From contig CAYPTY010000002.1 in NCBI GenBank assembly GCA_964413935.1, forward strand, positions 62,001 through 126,000: 64,000 nt of DNA, in the 5' to 3' direction. Of the stretch, positions 16,853 to 24,859 are shown piece after piece; position 1 is the first letter of the stretch; each line of letters starts with the position of its first letter. This stretch comes from CAYPTY01 sp964413935 (GTDB lineage: Bacteria; Bacteroidota; Rhodothermia; Balneolales; Balneolaceae). The notes beneath the pieces were generated by a model. That model was not told the DNA's origin and searched no databases. It worked only from the letters and a program-made list of their open reading frames with translations. The position numbers and the translations under genes were made by a program.

Positions 16853-17668
16853 ATGCAAAAGCGGCACATAAACAGAAATCAGTACTTCAGCGAGCAGATC
16901 TATACCACCAAAGTGCATGTGATTCCTTACATCGAACAATCGATGCAAATCACGGCAGACACGTCTGTACTCGAAATTGGCTGTGGTGAAGGCGGTAACC
17001 TCTCTCCTTTCCTGGATATGGGATGCCGGGTATACGGAGTTGATCTAAATGAAGGTAAAATCAAGAAAGCCATTAAGTTTTATGCAGATCACGAAGATGC
17101 GTATAAAGCTACCTTCATTTGTGAGGATATCTACAAAATGACCACCGAAGAATTACCTCCGGTTGATCTGATTATCATGCGGGATGCGATTGAGCATATT
17201 CCGGATCAGGAGCGTTTTCTGGGCTTTGTGAAGCGTTTCCTGAAACCAACCGGTAAAATCTTTTTTGGTTTCCCTCCCTGGCAGATGCCCTTCGGCGGAC
17301 ATCAGCAAACCTGTGAAAACAAGCTGCTCGCCCATTTACCCTGGTTCCATTTACTACCAAAATTTTTATACAGTGGCGTACTGCGCATTTTTGGCGAAAA
17401 GGATAAAAAACTGGAAAGCCTGATGGAAATCCGGGACACCCGAATCAGTATTGAACGCTTCCGGTCTATTCTACGCAATCAGAACTACCGGGTGGATCAG
17501 GAGACACTCTGGCTCATCAATCCTAATTATGAGGTCAAATTTAATCTGAAACCAAAAAAGCAAAGCCCGCTGATAGCGGGCCTTCCCTGGATCCGTAATT
17601 TCTGGACTACCTGCTGCTATTGCCTGGTTTCATTGCCTGAAGCTGAAACCAAAGACCTGGCAGCCTGA
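16853..17668 (+). CDS. Class I SAM-dependent methyltransferase
   Basis: 271 aa from ATG 16853; an earlier ATG at 16751 would add 34 residues of unstructured sequence, so the later start, close to the first conserved helix, is preferred. SAM motif I is VLEIGCGEGGN, motif II ends VYGVDLNE, and the post-motif VDLIIMRDAIEHI is typical of methyltransferase type 11. The acceptor may be a quinone-like, sugar or lipid substrate; nothing in the context decides. The 3' end of this gene contains, on the other strand, a terminator for the convergent Bax-inhibitor gene. Confidence 0.85.
   Translation: MQKRHINRNQYFSEQIYTTKVHVIPYIEQSMQITADTSVLEIGCGEGGNLSPFLDMGCRVYGVDLNEGKIKKAIKFYADHEDAYKATFICEDIYKMTTEELPPVDLIIMRDAIEHIPDQERFLGFVKRFLKPTGKIFFGFPPWQMPFGGHQQTCENKLLAHLPWFHLLPKFLYSGVLRIFGEKDKKLESLMEIRDTRISIERFRSILRNQNYRVDQETLWLINPNYEVKFNLKPKKQSPLIAGLPWIRNFWTTCCYCLVSLPEAETKDLAA
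17553..17584 (-). terminator. Terminator of the Bax-inhibitor-1 gene, embedded in the methyltransferase CDS
   Basis: Read on the minus strand, AGGCCCGC-TATCA-GCGGGCTT forms an 8-bp stem with one G-U pair, followed by TGCTTTTTTGG. The core stem is 17565-17570 with 17576-17581. It lies about 100 bases past the Bax-inhibitor stop and inside the opposite gene's last ~35 codons. Confidence 0.7.
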
Positions 17669-17685
17669 GCTCTGAGCTTATCTCT

Positions 17686-18411
17686 TTAGTTTCTGCGACC
17701 CATAATACGGAGCAGCATGATAAAGAGGTTGATGAAATCCAGATAGAGTCTGAGCGCACCCATGATGGCTGCTTTCTGCTGAATTTCTTCATCATCCCCG
17801 AGCTGCAATGACATTTCCTTCAGTTTCTGGGTATCGTAGGCAGTCAGGCCTACAAAAATCAGTACACCCACATAGCTGATAATCCAGTACAGGGTTTCGC
17901 TGAAGAAAAAGATGTTGATCACGGATGCGATGATAATACCAATCAGTCCCATGAAGGCCAGGCTTCCGATGCTGGTAAGATCACGTTTGGTGGTGTACCC
18001 GTACATGGCCATACCGGCAAAAGTTAGGGCCGTTACCATAAATGCGGAAGTAACCGATGCAGCCGTATAAATCATGAACAGCAGGGACAGGGTAATCCCG
18101 TTCAATGCCGAGTAAAAAAGGAACCAGCCCAGAGCGGATTGGGCCGTCATTCGCTGAATGGCGCTAGAGAGGTAAATCACAATTCCTACTTCACCGATGA
18201 GCAGGCCGAAAAATACCAGCCTTGAACTGAAAACCAGCTGCAACAAGGTTTCTGAATTGATGGTTAGCCATGAAACCAGTCCGGTGAGCGCAAGTGCCAC
18301 TCCCATCCACATAAAGGTTTTGGTTATGAAGGATTGCTGTATGGAAGCAACCTCATCTGCAGAGTAGTTACCCGCATTAATTTTGCTTTCGTATTGATTA
18401 ATCATATTCAC
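17686..18411 (-). CDS. Bax inhibitor-1 / YccA family membrane protein
   Basis: 241 aa with seven predicted transmembrane helices and a charged N terminus. The family's C-terminal signature is present (FVGLTAYDTQKLKEM), including the Asp that takes part in the pH-sensing pair of BsYetJ. Bacterial members are calcium-leak channels (BsYetJ) or associate with FtsH (YccA). It is the last gene of the minus-strand block that starts at folE, 29 bp after hisI. Confidence 0.92.
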   Translation of the reverse strand: MNMINQYESKINAGNYSADEVASIQQSFITKTFMWMGVALALTGLVSWLTINSETLLQLVFSSRLVFFGLLIGEVGIVIYLSSAIQRMTAQSALGWFLFYSALNGITLSLLFMIYTAASVTSAFMVTALTFAGMAMYGYTTKRDLTSIGSLAFMGLIGIIIASVINIFFFSETLYWIISYVGVLIFVGLTAYDTQKLKEMSLQLGDDEEIQQKAAIMGALRLYLDFINLFIMLLRIMGRRN

Positions 18412-18440
18412 TCAGTTTTATAAAATATTCTTTATCGTTT

Positions 18441-18923
18441 TTATAAGATCGTTGGGTTTGGAGCATCTCCGTAAACCTCTTTGGGATCGAAGACTTTTTC
18501 GGATTCTTCGTAATGAAGTTTCCCTTCCTCTTCCTGAAATTCATCTTTGACCGGAACGCTCCGGTAGAAACAGGACCGATAACCCACATGACAACTGGCA
18601 CCATTTCCCTGCACTTCTACCCGCAGCCATACGCAATCCTGATCATCGTCAATGCGCATTTCTTTGACCGTCTGTACCAGTCCACTGGTAGCGCCTTTAT
18701 GCCAGAGGGTTTTCCGGCTTCTGCTGTAATAAACGGCTTCACCCAGTTCTATAGTCTTTTTCAGGGCTTCTTCATTCATATAACCATGCATCAGCAGTTC
18801 ACCGGATGCAAAATCGGTGGTAACCACCGGAATGAGGCCGTTTTCGTCAAATTTAGGAGCCAGATCGTAGCCTTCTTCGACCTGTTCAATGCTAATTCTT
18901 TGTTTGAAATTAATGTCACTCAT
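18441..18923 (-). CDS. hisI: Phosphoribosyl-AMP cyclohydrolase
   Basis: Third step of histidine synthesis, opening the adenine ring of PR-AMP. The 160-aa form starts at ATG 18923, which overlaps the yidD stop by 8 bp; the longer frame adds 22 residues encoded by yidD sequence. Zinc and active-site motifs are VVYYSRSRKTLWHKG-like (YYSRSRKTLWHKG), DDDQDCVWLRV and ASCHVGYRSCFYR. There is no HisE domain, and the rest of the his pathway is not in this window; hisI sits instead behind folE, cysS and yidD. Confidence 0.95.
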   Translation of the reverse strand: MSDINFKQRISIEQVEEGYDLAPKFDENGLIPVVTTDFASGELLMHGYMNEEALKKTIELGEAVYYSRSRKTLWHKGATSGLVQTVKEMRIDDDQDCVWLRVEVQGNGASCHVGYRSCFYRSVPVKDEFQEEEGKLHYEESEKVFDPKEVYGDAPNPTIL

Positions 18924-19170
18924 GATCTTTGTTTTCATTTTTTGGGACAGGATCAAATCCCTCGCCACCCCAGGGGTGGCAGCGTCCAATTCGTTTAATG
19001 CCTAACCATCCGCCTTTCAGCGGTCCCCATTCCCGAATCGCTTCTATCATGTAATGGGAACAGGTAGGCTGGTAACGGCAGGAAGAACCCAGCCAGGGCG
19101 AAATTCCTACCTGATATACTCTCACCACTCCAATGAGCAGTTTTCCTATGGCTTTCGAAATCAAATTCAC
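18916..19170 (-). CDS. yidD: Membrane protein insertion efficiency factor YidD
   Basis: 84 aa small membrane-associated protein that assists YidC-dependent insertion. Family motifs are YQVGISPWLGSSCRYQPTCSHYMIEAI (conserved Cys pair) and GRCHPWGGEGFDPVP. The start is GTG at 19170, overlapping the cysS stop as GTGA. It is normally found beside rnpA-rpmH-yidC; here it sits between cysS and hisI, a relocated position. Confidence 0.95.
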   Translation of the reverse strand: MNLISKAIGKLLIGVVRVYQVGISPWLGSSCRYQPTCSHYMIEAIREWGPLKGGWLGIKRIGRCHPWGGEGFDPVPKNENKDHE

Positions 19171-20630
19171 ACATCGATGGTAAAGCTGGTACCGTCTTTT
19201 GAGTCTTTTAGCTGTACACCCAGTTCTGCAAGCTGGTCCCTAATTTTATCAGAGGTCTCAAAATCCTTATTAGCCCGGGCATCTTTTCGGATGTCAATGA
19301 GCAGATCAACCAGTCCTTCTGCCAGGGGAAGATAACCTTCGCCTCCGGTTGCAGGCCAGATGCCCAGCACATCATCAATAAAGGTTTTCATCACATCCCT
19401 GAATTGGTCCAGATTGGAAGGTGCTGCGCCTTCATTGACTTGCTTTCGAACTTCTTTCAGGTTGTCGAACAGGGCGGCAATAGCCATTGCCGAGTTGAAA
19501 TCGTCATTCAGTTTAGCTTCCACATCAGCCTTGAATTTTTCAAGGTCGATGGGAGCACCCTCACCGGCATCGGCCGACCTAATTTCTGCGATGATGTTAT
19601 GCAGATTTTTTAAACCGGCTTCGGCCGCGGCCAGGGCTTCTTCAGAAAAATCGGTCGTGGAGCGGTAGTGACTTTGCATCAGAAAAAAGCGGATCACCTC
19701 AGGCGACCATGCCCGGCTTAGTAGTTTATGGTCTCCGGTAAAAAACTGATCCAGCGAGATGGCATTACCCAGCGATTTACCCATTTTCTGCCCGTTGAGG
19801 GTCACCATGTTGTTGTGCATCCAGTAGCGGGCAAAATCTTTGCCGTTGGCTTTTTCTGACTGGGCAATCTCACATTCATGATGTGGAAACTTGTTATCTA
19901 TGCCGCCGCCATGGATGTCAAAGGTTTCGCCCAGATACTTGGTCGACATGGCTGAGCATTCAATGTGCCAGCCCGGATAACCCGGGCTCCAGGGCGATTC
20001 CCATTTCATGATGTGGCTGTCATCCGCTTTTTTCCAGAGGGCGAAATCGGCCGGATTGCGTTTATCTGAAGCTGCATCCACGCGGGTACCCGATTCGGCC
20101 TCTTCAAGTTTCCTTCCGCTGAGTTTGCCGTAATCCGGATCGGAGCTTACATCGAAATACACATTCCCATCCGACACATAGGCATTTCCGTTCTCGATCA
20201 GCTTACGAATCATACTGATCTGCTCCGGAATGTGCCCGGTAGCACGCGGTGTAATATCCGGGCGCAATACATTCAGGGCATCCATGTCTTCAAAGTACTT
20301 ATTGGTGTACTTCTCGGCTATTTCCATGGGTTCCAGCTTTTCGATACGAGCCTGTTTAGAGAGTTTGTCTTCTCCCTGATCGGCATCGTCCGTAAGATGG
20401 CCTACATCGGTGATATTCTGCACATAACGAACTCTGTAACCCAGATATCGCAGATAACGCACTACCAGGTCGAAGGAAACATAGCTTTTGGCATGCCCGA
20501 GGTGCGGATCTCCATAAACCGTTGGGCCGCAGACATAAATGCCAACAAATGGTGCATTCAGCGGTTTAAAGGTCTCCTTTGTTCGGCTGAGGGAGTTATA
20601 AATCTGTAAGCTGGAATCCGGTGCAGCCAT
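19167..20630 (-). CDS. cysS: Cysteinyl-tRNA synthetase
   Basis: Class I synthetase charging tRNA-Cys; 487 aa. The HIGH motif is HLGH (43-46), just after the first zinc-ligand Cys in YVCGPTVYG. The KMSKS motif is KMGKS. The remaining zinc ligands lie in HIECSAMS and HHECE. The C-terminal anticodon-binding helical region is present. It overlaps folE by 1 bp and yidD by 4 bp, so the block is translationally coupled. Confidence 0.98.
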   Translation of the reverse strand: MAAPDSSLQIYNSLSRTKETFKPLNAPFVGIYVCGPTVYGDPHLGHAKSYVSFDLVVRYLRYLGYRVRYVQNITDVGHLTDDADQGEDKLSKQARIEKLEPMEIAEKYTNKYFEDMDALNVLRPDITPRATGHIPEQISMIRKLIENGNAYVSDGNVYFDVSSDPDYGKLSGRKLEEAESGTRVDAASDKRNPADFALWKKADDSHIMKWESPWSPGYPGWHIECSAMSTKYLGETFDIHGGGIDNKFPHHECEIAQSEKANGKDFARYWMHNNMVTLNGQKMGKSLGNAISLDQFFTGDHKLLSRAWSPEVIRFFLMQSHYRSTTDFSEEALAAAEAGLKNLHNIIAEIRSADAGEGAPIDLEKFKADVEAKLNDDFNSAMAIAALFDNLKEVRKQVNEGAAPSNLDQFRDVMKTFIDDVLGIWPATGGEGYLPLAEGLVDLLIDIRKDARANKDFETSDKIRDQLAELGVQLKDSKDGTSFTIDV

Positions 20631-21340
20631 TAAAATTGGGTTTCCGTTTTGATCAGTTCCAGGAAACGCTGCTGGTATTTCTCCTCGCGGAATTTACCTC
20701 TGAATTCTGTGGTGATGGTGCTGCTGCTCACATCTTTGATGCCGCGGGTAGCCACACAGAGGTGCCGGCTGTCGATGTAAACAGCCACATCTTTTGAATC
20801 CAGCGCATTCTGCAGTTCTTCTGCAATCTGCAGAGTAAGCCGTTCCTGAACCTGAGGACGCCTGGCATAATAATCCACAATGCGATTAATTTTGGAGAGG
20901 CCAATTACCTGACCGGCAGAAATATAGCCCACATGCGCTTTTCCGATAAAGGGCAGAAAGTGATGCTCACAAAATGAATTCAGCTGAATATTTTTTTCCA
21001 CCAGCATATCCTGATAGGCATAACGGTTGCCGAATTTCTTGGCTACCGGTTTACCTTTCGGGTTCAGTCCGCTGAAGATTTCCTTCACATACATTTTTGC
21101 AACACGATAAGGAGTACCGGCCAGGCTGTCGTCTTTCAGGTCCAGCCCGAGGGTTTTCATAATTTCGGCAAAATGCTGCTGGATGATTTCAATCTTTTCA
21201 TCATCACTCAGGTCAAAGGCATCGTCGCGAAGTGGTGTTTCAATACTATTGCTGATGTGGTCATCCCCGGTTTCTTCGATCTGTTCCGGGTCTGCATTTA
21301 CTGTTTTCAATATTCTGTCTGGCTGTTTTTGAGGCGGCAA
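20630..21340 (-). CDS. folE: GTP cyclohydrolase I
   Basis: Makes 7,8-dihydroneopterin triphosphate from GTP, the first step to folate. 236 aa, with a ~45-residue acidic N-terminal extension before the core. Zinc and active-site motifs are FCEHHFLPF, HVGYISAGQVIGLSK and HLCVATRGI (second zinc Cys). The best start is TTG at 21340; no ATG occurs before the core domain. It heads the block folE-cysS-yidD-hisI-BI-1. Confidence 0.95.
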   Translation of the reverse strand: MPPQKQPDRILKTVNADPEQIEETGDDHISNSIETPLRDDAFDLSDDEKIEIIQQHFAEIMKTLGLDLKDDSLAGTPYRVAKMYVKEIFSGLNPKGKPVAKKFGNRYAYQDMLVEKNIQLNSFCEHHFLPFIGKAHVGYISAGQVIGLSKINRIVDYYARRPQVQERLTLQIAEELQNALDSKDVAVYIDSRHLCVATRGIKDVSSSTITTEFRGKFREEKYQQRFLELIKTETQF

Positions 21341-21541
21341 GTAGGTTATTTGCCTGAAATTTACTGAGCTTTAAAATTACGGCTTCGATCATTTAATTCA
21401 TAACCATGAACAACCTGATGATCACACACGTTTCTGTCCGCATCTTCGTTTTTTATTTCGAAACAAATGGGCGGTAAATGCCTCTTGGAATCGAATCTTA
21501 TCTTAGGGAACCGATCTGTGGCTTCTACCTTATTTTGGCCT

Positions 21542-21549
21542 TAGATTTG
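21542..21549 (+). promoter_or_regulatory. -7 promoter element (TAGATTTG) for the CHAD-Smr pair
   Basis: TAGATTTG matches TAnnTTTG and lies 22 bases before the ATG at 21571. The -33 region is not clear (TGTG near 21517-21520), so the call is tentative. Confidence 0.4.
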
Positions 21550-21570
21550 GGGTAAATAAACGGACATCAC

Positions 21571-22497
21571 ATGCAGACTGCACATCCTGCTGAGCAGGAA
21601 TTTGAATTTGGCATCAGGGTAAACGAAAAACCAGACGAAGCTTTCAGGCGCATAATCACTGAACAGATTGAGTTCATCCTGAAACTATATGAATCGGATG
21701 AGGAGCTGTCATTTATTGTTCATAACAGCCGAAAGAGCTTTAAACGCATTCGGAGTACCCTTCGTCTGATTCGCTTCAATATGCCGGATGGCTGGTTCAA
21801 AGAGCAGAATATCTTTTTCAGGGACTTGTCGATGCAGGTTTCTGAAATGCGGGATGCCCACGTTCTGATGGAAAGCCTTGAAATCCTGCAAGAGGATCCC
21901 ACCCTCAGGATCAACGCTTTTAACACAGCTGAGCTGCTACAACTCATCCAAAAAGAAGTTGAGGAACAGGAGCAGATACTAAGAGAAGAAAATGTACTGC
22001 AGGTAAAACATGACCTACTGCAAAAGCACACGGTTTTGAAGGAAATGACGTCCATTGGCAATTCCCTGCGAGATCTGACCAAAGGGCTGAAGAGTATCTA
22101 TGGAGAAGGTTTTAAATCCATGCAGACGGCTTATCTGAATCCTAATCCTGAGCATTTTCATGAGTGGCGTAAACAGGTTAAACATTTGCTTTATGCCCGG
22201 GAAATCCTGGATAGTGTCTGGACAGTAACCGCGGGATGCGCCTACATCGAAGTCAAGGAGTTGAGCGACATGCTGGGTCTTGACCACGATCTTGCCAATC
22301 TGAGAGAATATCTGCAGGCTAAAGCGGATAGTGGGGACATTCCTGCGGAGACTGCCGAAGACTTCAGGGCTGAAATCTCAAAAAAAAGACAAAAACTGCA
22401 GCGACTTGCTGAACACCTGGGCAAGCAGATTTATGCTGAATCGGATGAGTTTTTCATTCAGCATCTGGATAAACACTGGAAAAGCGAGGGTATCTGA
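21571..22497 (+). CDS. CHAD domain protein
   Basis: 308 aa, all helical. The conserved basic signature is near the N terminus (VHNSRKSFKRIRSTLRLIR), with a second conserved motif, FHEWRKQVKHLLYARE (~200). CHAD domains bind inorganic polyphosphate and sit on polyP granules in studied cases; a catalytic role is not established. No CYTH/ppk gene adjoins it. The Smr gene starts 2 bp after its stop, so the two are cotranscribed. Confidence 0.9.
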   Translation: MQTAHPAEQEFEFGIRVNEKPDEAFRRIITEQIEFILKLYESDEELSFIVHNSRKSFKRIRSTLRLIRFNMPDGWFKEQNIFFRDLSMQVSEMRDAHVLMESLEILQEDPTLRINAFNTAELLQLIQKEVEEQEQILREENVLQVKHDLLQKHTVLKEMTSIGNSLRDLTKGLKSIYGEGFKSMQTAYLNPNPEHFHEWRKQVKHLLYAREILDSVWTVTAGCAYIEVKELSDMLGLDHDLANLREYLQAKADSGDIPAETAEDFRAEISKKRQKLQRLAEHLGKQIYAESDEFFIQHLDKHWKSEGI

Positions 22498-22499
22498 GG

Positions 22500-22775
22500 A
22501 TGGAGGAAGTCGAGTTTCCCATCGATGGTATACTGGACCTGCATACCTTCAAACCTTCCGAACTGGGCGACCTCATACCGGATTATATAGAAGCCTGCCT
22601 CGAAAAAGGGATATACTCAATCCGCATCATTCACGGCAAGGGAACCGGTACACTCAGGCGCACAGTACATGCGCTGCTGGAGCGAAACCCGCATGTAATC
22701 AGCTTTGGACTGGCAAAAGACCAGAGCAGCTGGGGTGCTACTCAGGCTGATCTGAAAAAACCAATGGCCGATTAA
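22500..22775 (+). CDS. Small MutS-related (Smr) domain protein
   Basis: 91 aa, a stand-alone Smr domain. LDLHTF near the N terminus and HGKGTGTLR are the conserved motifs of Smr nucleases and of the MutS2 C terminus. Stand-alone Smr proteins cleave or bind nucleic acid, and several act on collided-ribosome mRNA (SmrB). It lies directly after the CHAD gene with a 2-bp gap. Confidence 0.92.
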   Translation: MEEVEFPIDGILDLHTFKPSELGDLIPDYIEACLEKGIYSIRIIHGKGTGTLRRTVHALLERNPHVISFGLAKDQSSWGATQADLKKPMAD

Positions 22776-22780
22776 GCCGG

Positions 22781-23683
22781 TCAGTCATTCAGAAGAAAGC
22801 GCAATGGCTCTTTGATCCGCATGGCCCAGTACTGTTCCTTATGGTCATGCCCTTCAAATTTGCGGGTGATCCAGTTTTCACCTTCGATGTAGCCTCGGTT
22901 CCGCATCATCCGGTCTACTTTACTCTGACCTTCCTCGTATTCAGCATCCAGGCCTACGGTACCGAAATCGAAATAAACCTTGTGGGTTTCCGGATCCGGA
23001 AGTGTGGCTTCAACCTGTGAGATGTAGGCTTCACCCAGCCCATTTTCAGCAGTCCAATGGGTAGAAACGCAACCCGCAGAGCCAAAAACTTCCGGGTATT
23101 CTGAAATAGCGTAAAGGGAAATCAGTCCGCCCATACTGGAACCCATGATGCTGGTATATTCCGGTTCCGGCCTGGTTTGATAAGCGGAATCAATGTAGGG
23201 TTTCAGTTCCTCAACCAGGAAGCGCAGATACTCATCCGACATAATTGGAACACCTGCATATCTCATCACACCTTCCCTCACTTCATCGCTGTTCATCACT
23301 TCGGCCGGTTTTTGGGGCATGTATTCCGGGAACCGTTTCGCGCCATTATTCCAGACGGCCACAACAATCGTTGGTTCCACTTCCCCGGAAGCCATCAATT
23401 CAGTCATAGTTTCATCCACCATCCAGTCGTTACCGTTGTAGGAGGTAGCCGGATTGAAGACGTTTTGTCCGTCGTGCATATACAGAACCCGGTAGCGCTG
23501 TTCTGTTTCACCATATCCCTCAGGAAGCCAGATATCGATATTCCGATCATCCACAATATCCGACTCAAAACCATTAATGAATTCCACATTACCTGTAAGG
23601 GCAAGCACAGGATTCACCGGTTCTTTGGTTCGATTACAGGCAGTAAATAAGATGGCAAATAAAAGAAAGCTCAGATATCGCAT
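22781..23683 (-). CDS. Lipoprotein alpha/beta hydrolase, esterase D / enterochelin-esterase-like
   Basis: 300 aa. The start at ATG 23683 is preferred: a GGGGG Shine-Dalgarno lies ~8 bases upstream and it yields a clean lipoprotein signal (MRYLSFLLFAILFTAC, Cys16). A second ATG at 23689 and a longer frame to 23734 are possible. The nucleophile elbow is GSSMGG; the oxyanion region (YMHDGQNVF) and catalytic His near HDHKEQYW are present. Resembles the IroE/Fes-like esterase domain (PF00756); substrate unknown. It follows the VOC gene by 25 bp on the same strand. Confidence 0.87.
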   Translation of the reverse strand: MRYLSFLLFAILFTACNRTKEPVNPVLALTGNVEFINGFESDIVDDRNIDIWLPEGYGETEQRYRVLYMHDGQNVFNPATSYNGNDWMVDETMTELMASGEVEPTIVVAVWNNGAKRFPEYMPQKPAEVMNSDEVREGVMRYAGVPIMSDEYLRFLVEELKPYIDSAYQTRPEPEYTSIMGSSMGGLISLYAISEYPEVFGSAGCVSTHWTAENGLGEAYISQVEATLPDPETHKVYFDFGTVGLDAEYEEGQSKVDRMMRNRGYIEGENWITRKFEGHDHKEQYWAMRIKEPLRFLLND

Positions 23684-23708
23684 TTCCATATCCCCCACAA
23701 TGTTTGAT

Positions 23709-24092
23709 TTATTCCTCTTCGTAGAAAAATTCAATCATATTCCCATCCGGATCGGCGACAAAGAGGAAACGCCCTTTTTTCCGGTTGGCGGGGCCGCTGA
23801 TTACGGTTACTTCTCGGTCACGGAAATATTCGGCCAGCTCGTCCACCTTTTCGCGGGACTCCACATAAAAACCAAAGTGATCCACCCTGAAGTCGCGGGA
23901 ATTGGGATCATAGCTGGTTTCAGCTTCCACGATTACCAGGGTGTCTTCTTTTCCGATTTTGAAAACGGCCATACTCTGCCCCATCTTTCGGATAAGCTCA
24001 AATCCGAGGATTTCACCATAAAATTCTTCAGAAAGTTCAATGCGATTTACACGAATGGTAATGTGGTTAAGGCCTGTAGGTTTGAAATTCAT
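23709..24092 (-). CDS. VOC (glyoxalase/dioxygenase) family protein
   Basis: 127 aa. The two beta-alpha-beta-beta-beta modules are readable: LNHITIRVNRIELSEEFYGEILGFEL at the start and VADPDGNMIEFFY at the end, with metal ligands likely His (LNH), His (VDHFGF) and Glu (MIEFF). Such proteins include glyoxalase I, fosfomycin-resistance and dioxygenase enzymes; specificity cannot be set. It precedes the lipoprotein esterase on the same strand. Confidence 0.88.
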   Translation of the reverse strand: MNFKPTGLNHITIRVNRIELSEEFYGEILGFELIRKMGQSMAVFKIGKEDTLVIVEAETSYDPNSRDFRVDHFGFYVESREKVDELAEYFRDREVTVISGPANRKKGRFLFVADPDGNMIEFFYEEE

Positions 24093-24175
24093 CGCTCTTT
24101 TTTTGGATTATCAAAGTATTATTTTGTCTGTGGAGTGAATATAGATAATATCTCCTAACTAAACTTCAGACGGCA

Positions 24176-24859
24176 TTGGCAAGCCTTTTCCTCATAGCCA
24201 CACCGATTGGCAACCTGAGCGACCTATCACCGCGTGCAATTGAAACTCTATCGGAGGTGGATTACATCGCCTGTGAAGACACCCGTACCACCGGCAAGCT
24301 GCTCAAACACTTCGGTATTTCCACCCCCACATTTTCCTTTCACCAGCATAACGAGCACAAAAAGGTGGATTACCTGATGGAGTTGCTTGAGGATGGACAA
24401 AATGTGGCATTAGTAAGTGATGCAGGCATGCCCGGTATATCGGATCCCGGATTTCTGGCAGTCAGGGCGGCGCATCAGCATCATATACCTGTGGTTGTCA
24501 TTCCCGGACCTGATGCAGCCACTACCGCGCTGATAGCCAGTGGATTGCCCTGCGACAAATACTGTTTCGAGGGTTTTCTCCCTCAGAAAAAAGGTCGCCA
24601 GAAAAGACTGCAGGAACTGGCTGAAGAAGAACGCAGTCTGATTCTCTACGAAAGTCCAAATCGCCTGCTAAAACTACTTGGGGAACTGAAGCAGTATTTT
24701 GGGGAAGAAAGGCTAGCCGCCGTAGCCCGGGAACTCACAAAAAAATTTGAAGAAGTGCGACGCGGCCCGATAAATGAGCTGATCAGTGTATTTGAAGAGC
24801 GTGAGCAGATCAAAGGTGAAATCGTCGTTGTTGTATCTGGGAAAGGATATTCGGAATGA
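24176..24859 (+). CDS. rsmI: 16S rRNA (cytidine1402-2'-O)-methyltransferase
   Basis: Methylates C1402 of 16S rRNA at the ribosomal P site. Family motifs in order: ATPIGNLSD, ACEDTRTTGKLL, VSDAGMPGISDPG, PGPDAATTALIASGLP, FEGFLPQKKGR, LYESPNRL. 227 aa is the short form. The start is TTG at 24176, which places the first strand as in other members. The last 4 bp overlap lnt (ATGA). Confidence 0.96.
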   Translation: MASLFLIATPIGNLSDLSPRAIETLSEVDYIACEDTRTTGKLLKHFGISTPTFSFHQHNEHKKVDYLMELLEDGQNVALVSDAGMPGISDPGFLAVRAAHQHHIPVVVIPGPDAATTALIASGLPCDKYCFEGFLPQKKGRQKRLQELAEEERSLILYESPNRLLKLLGELKQYFGEERLAAVARELTKKFEEVRRGPINELISVFEEREQIKGEIVVVVSGKGYSE

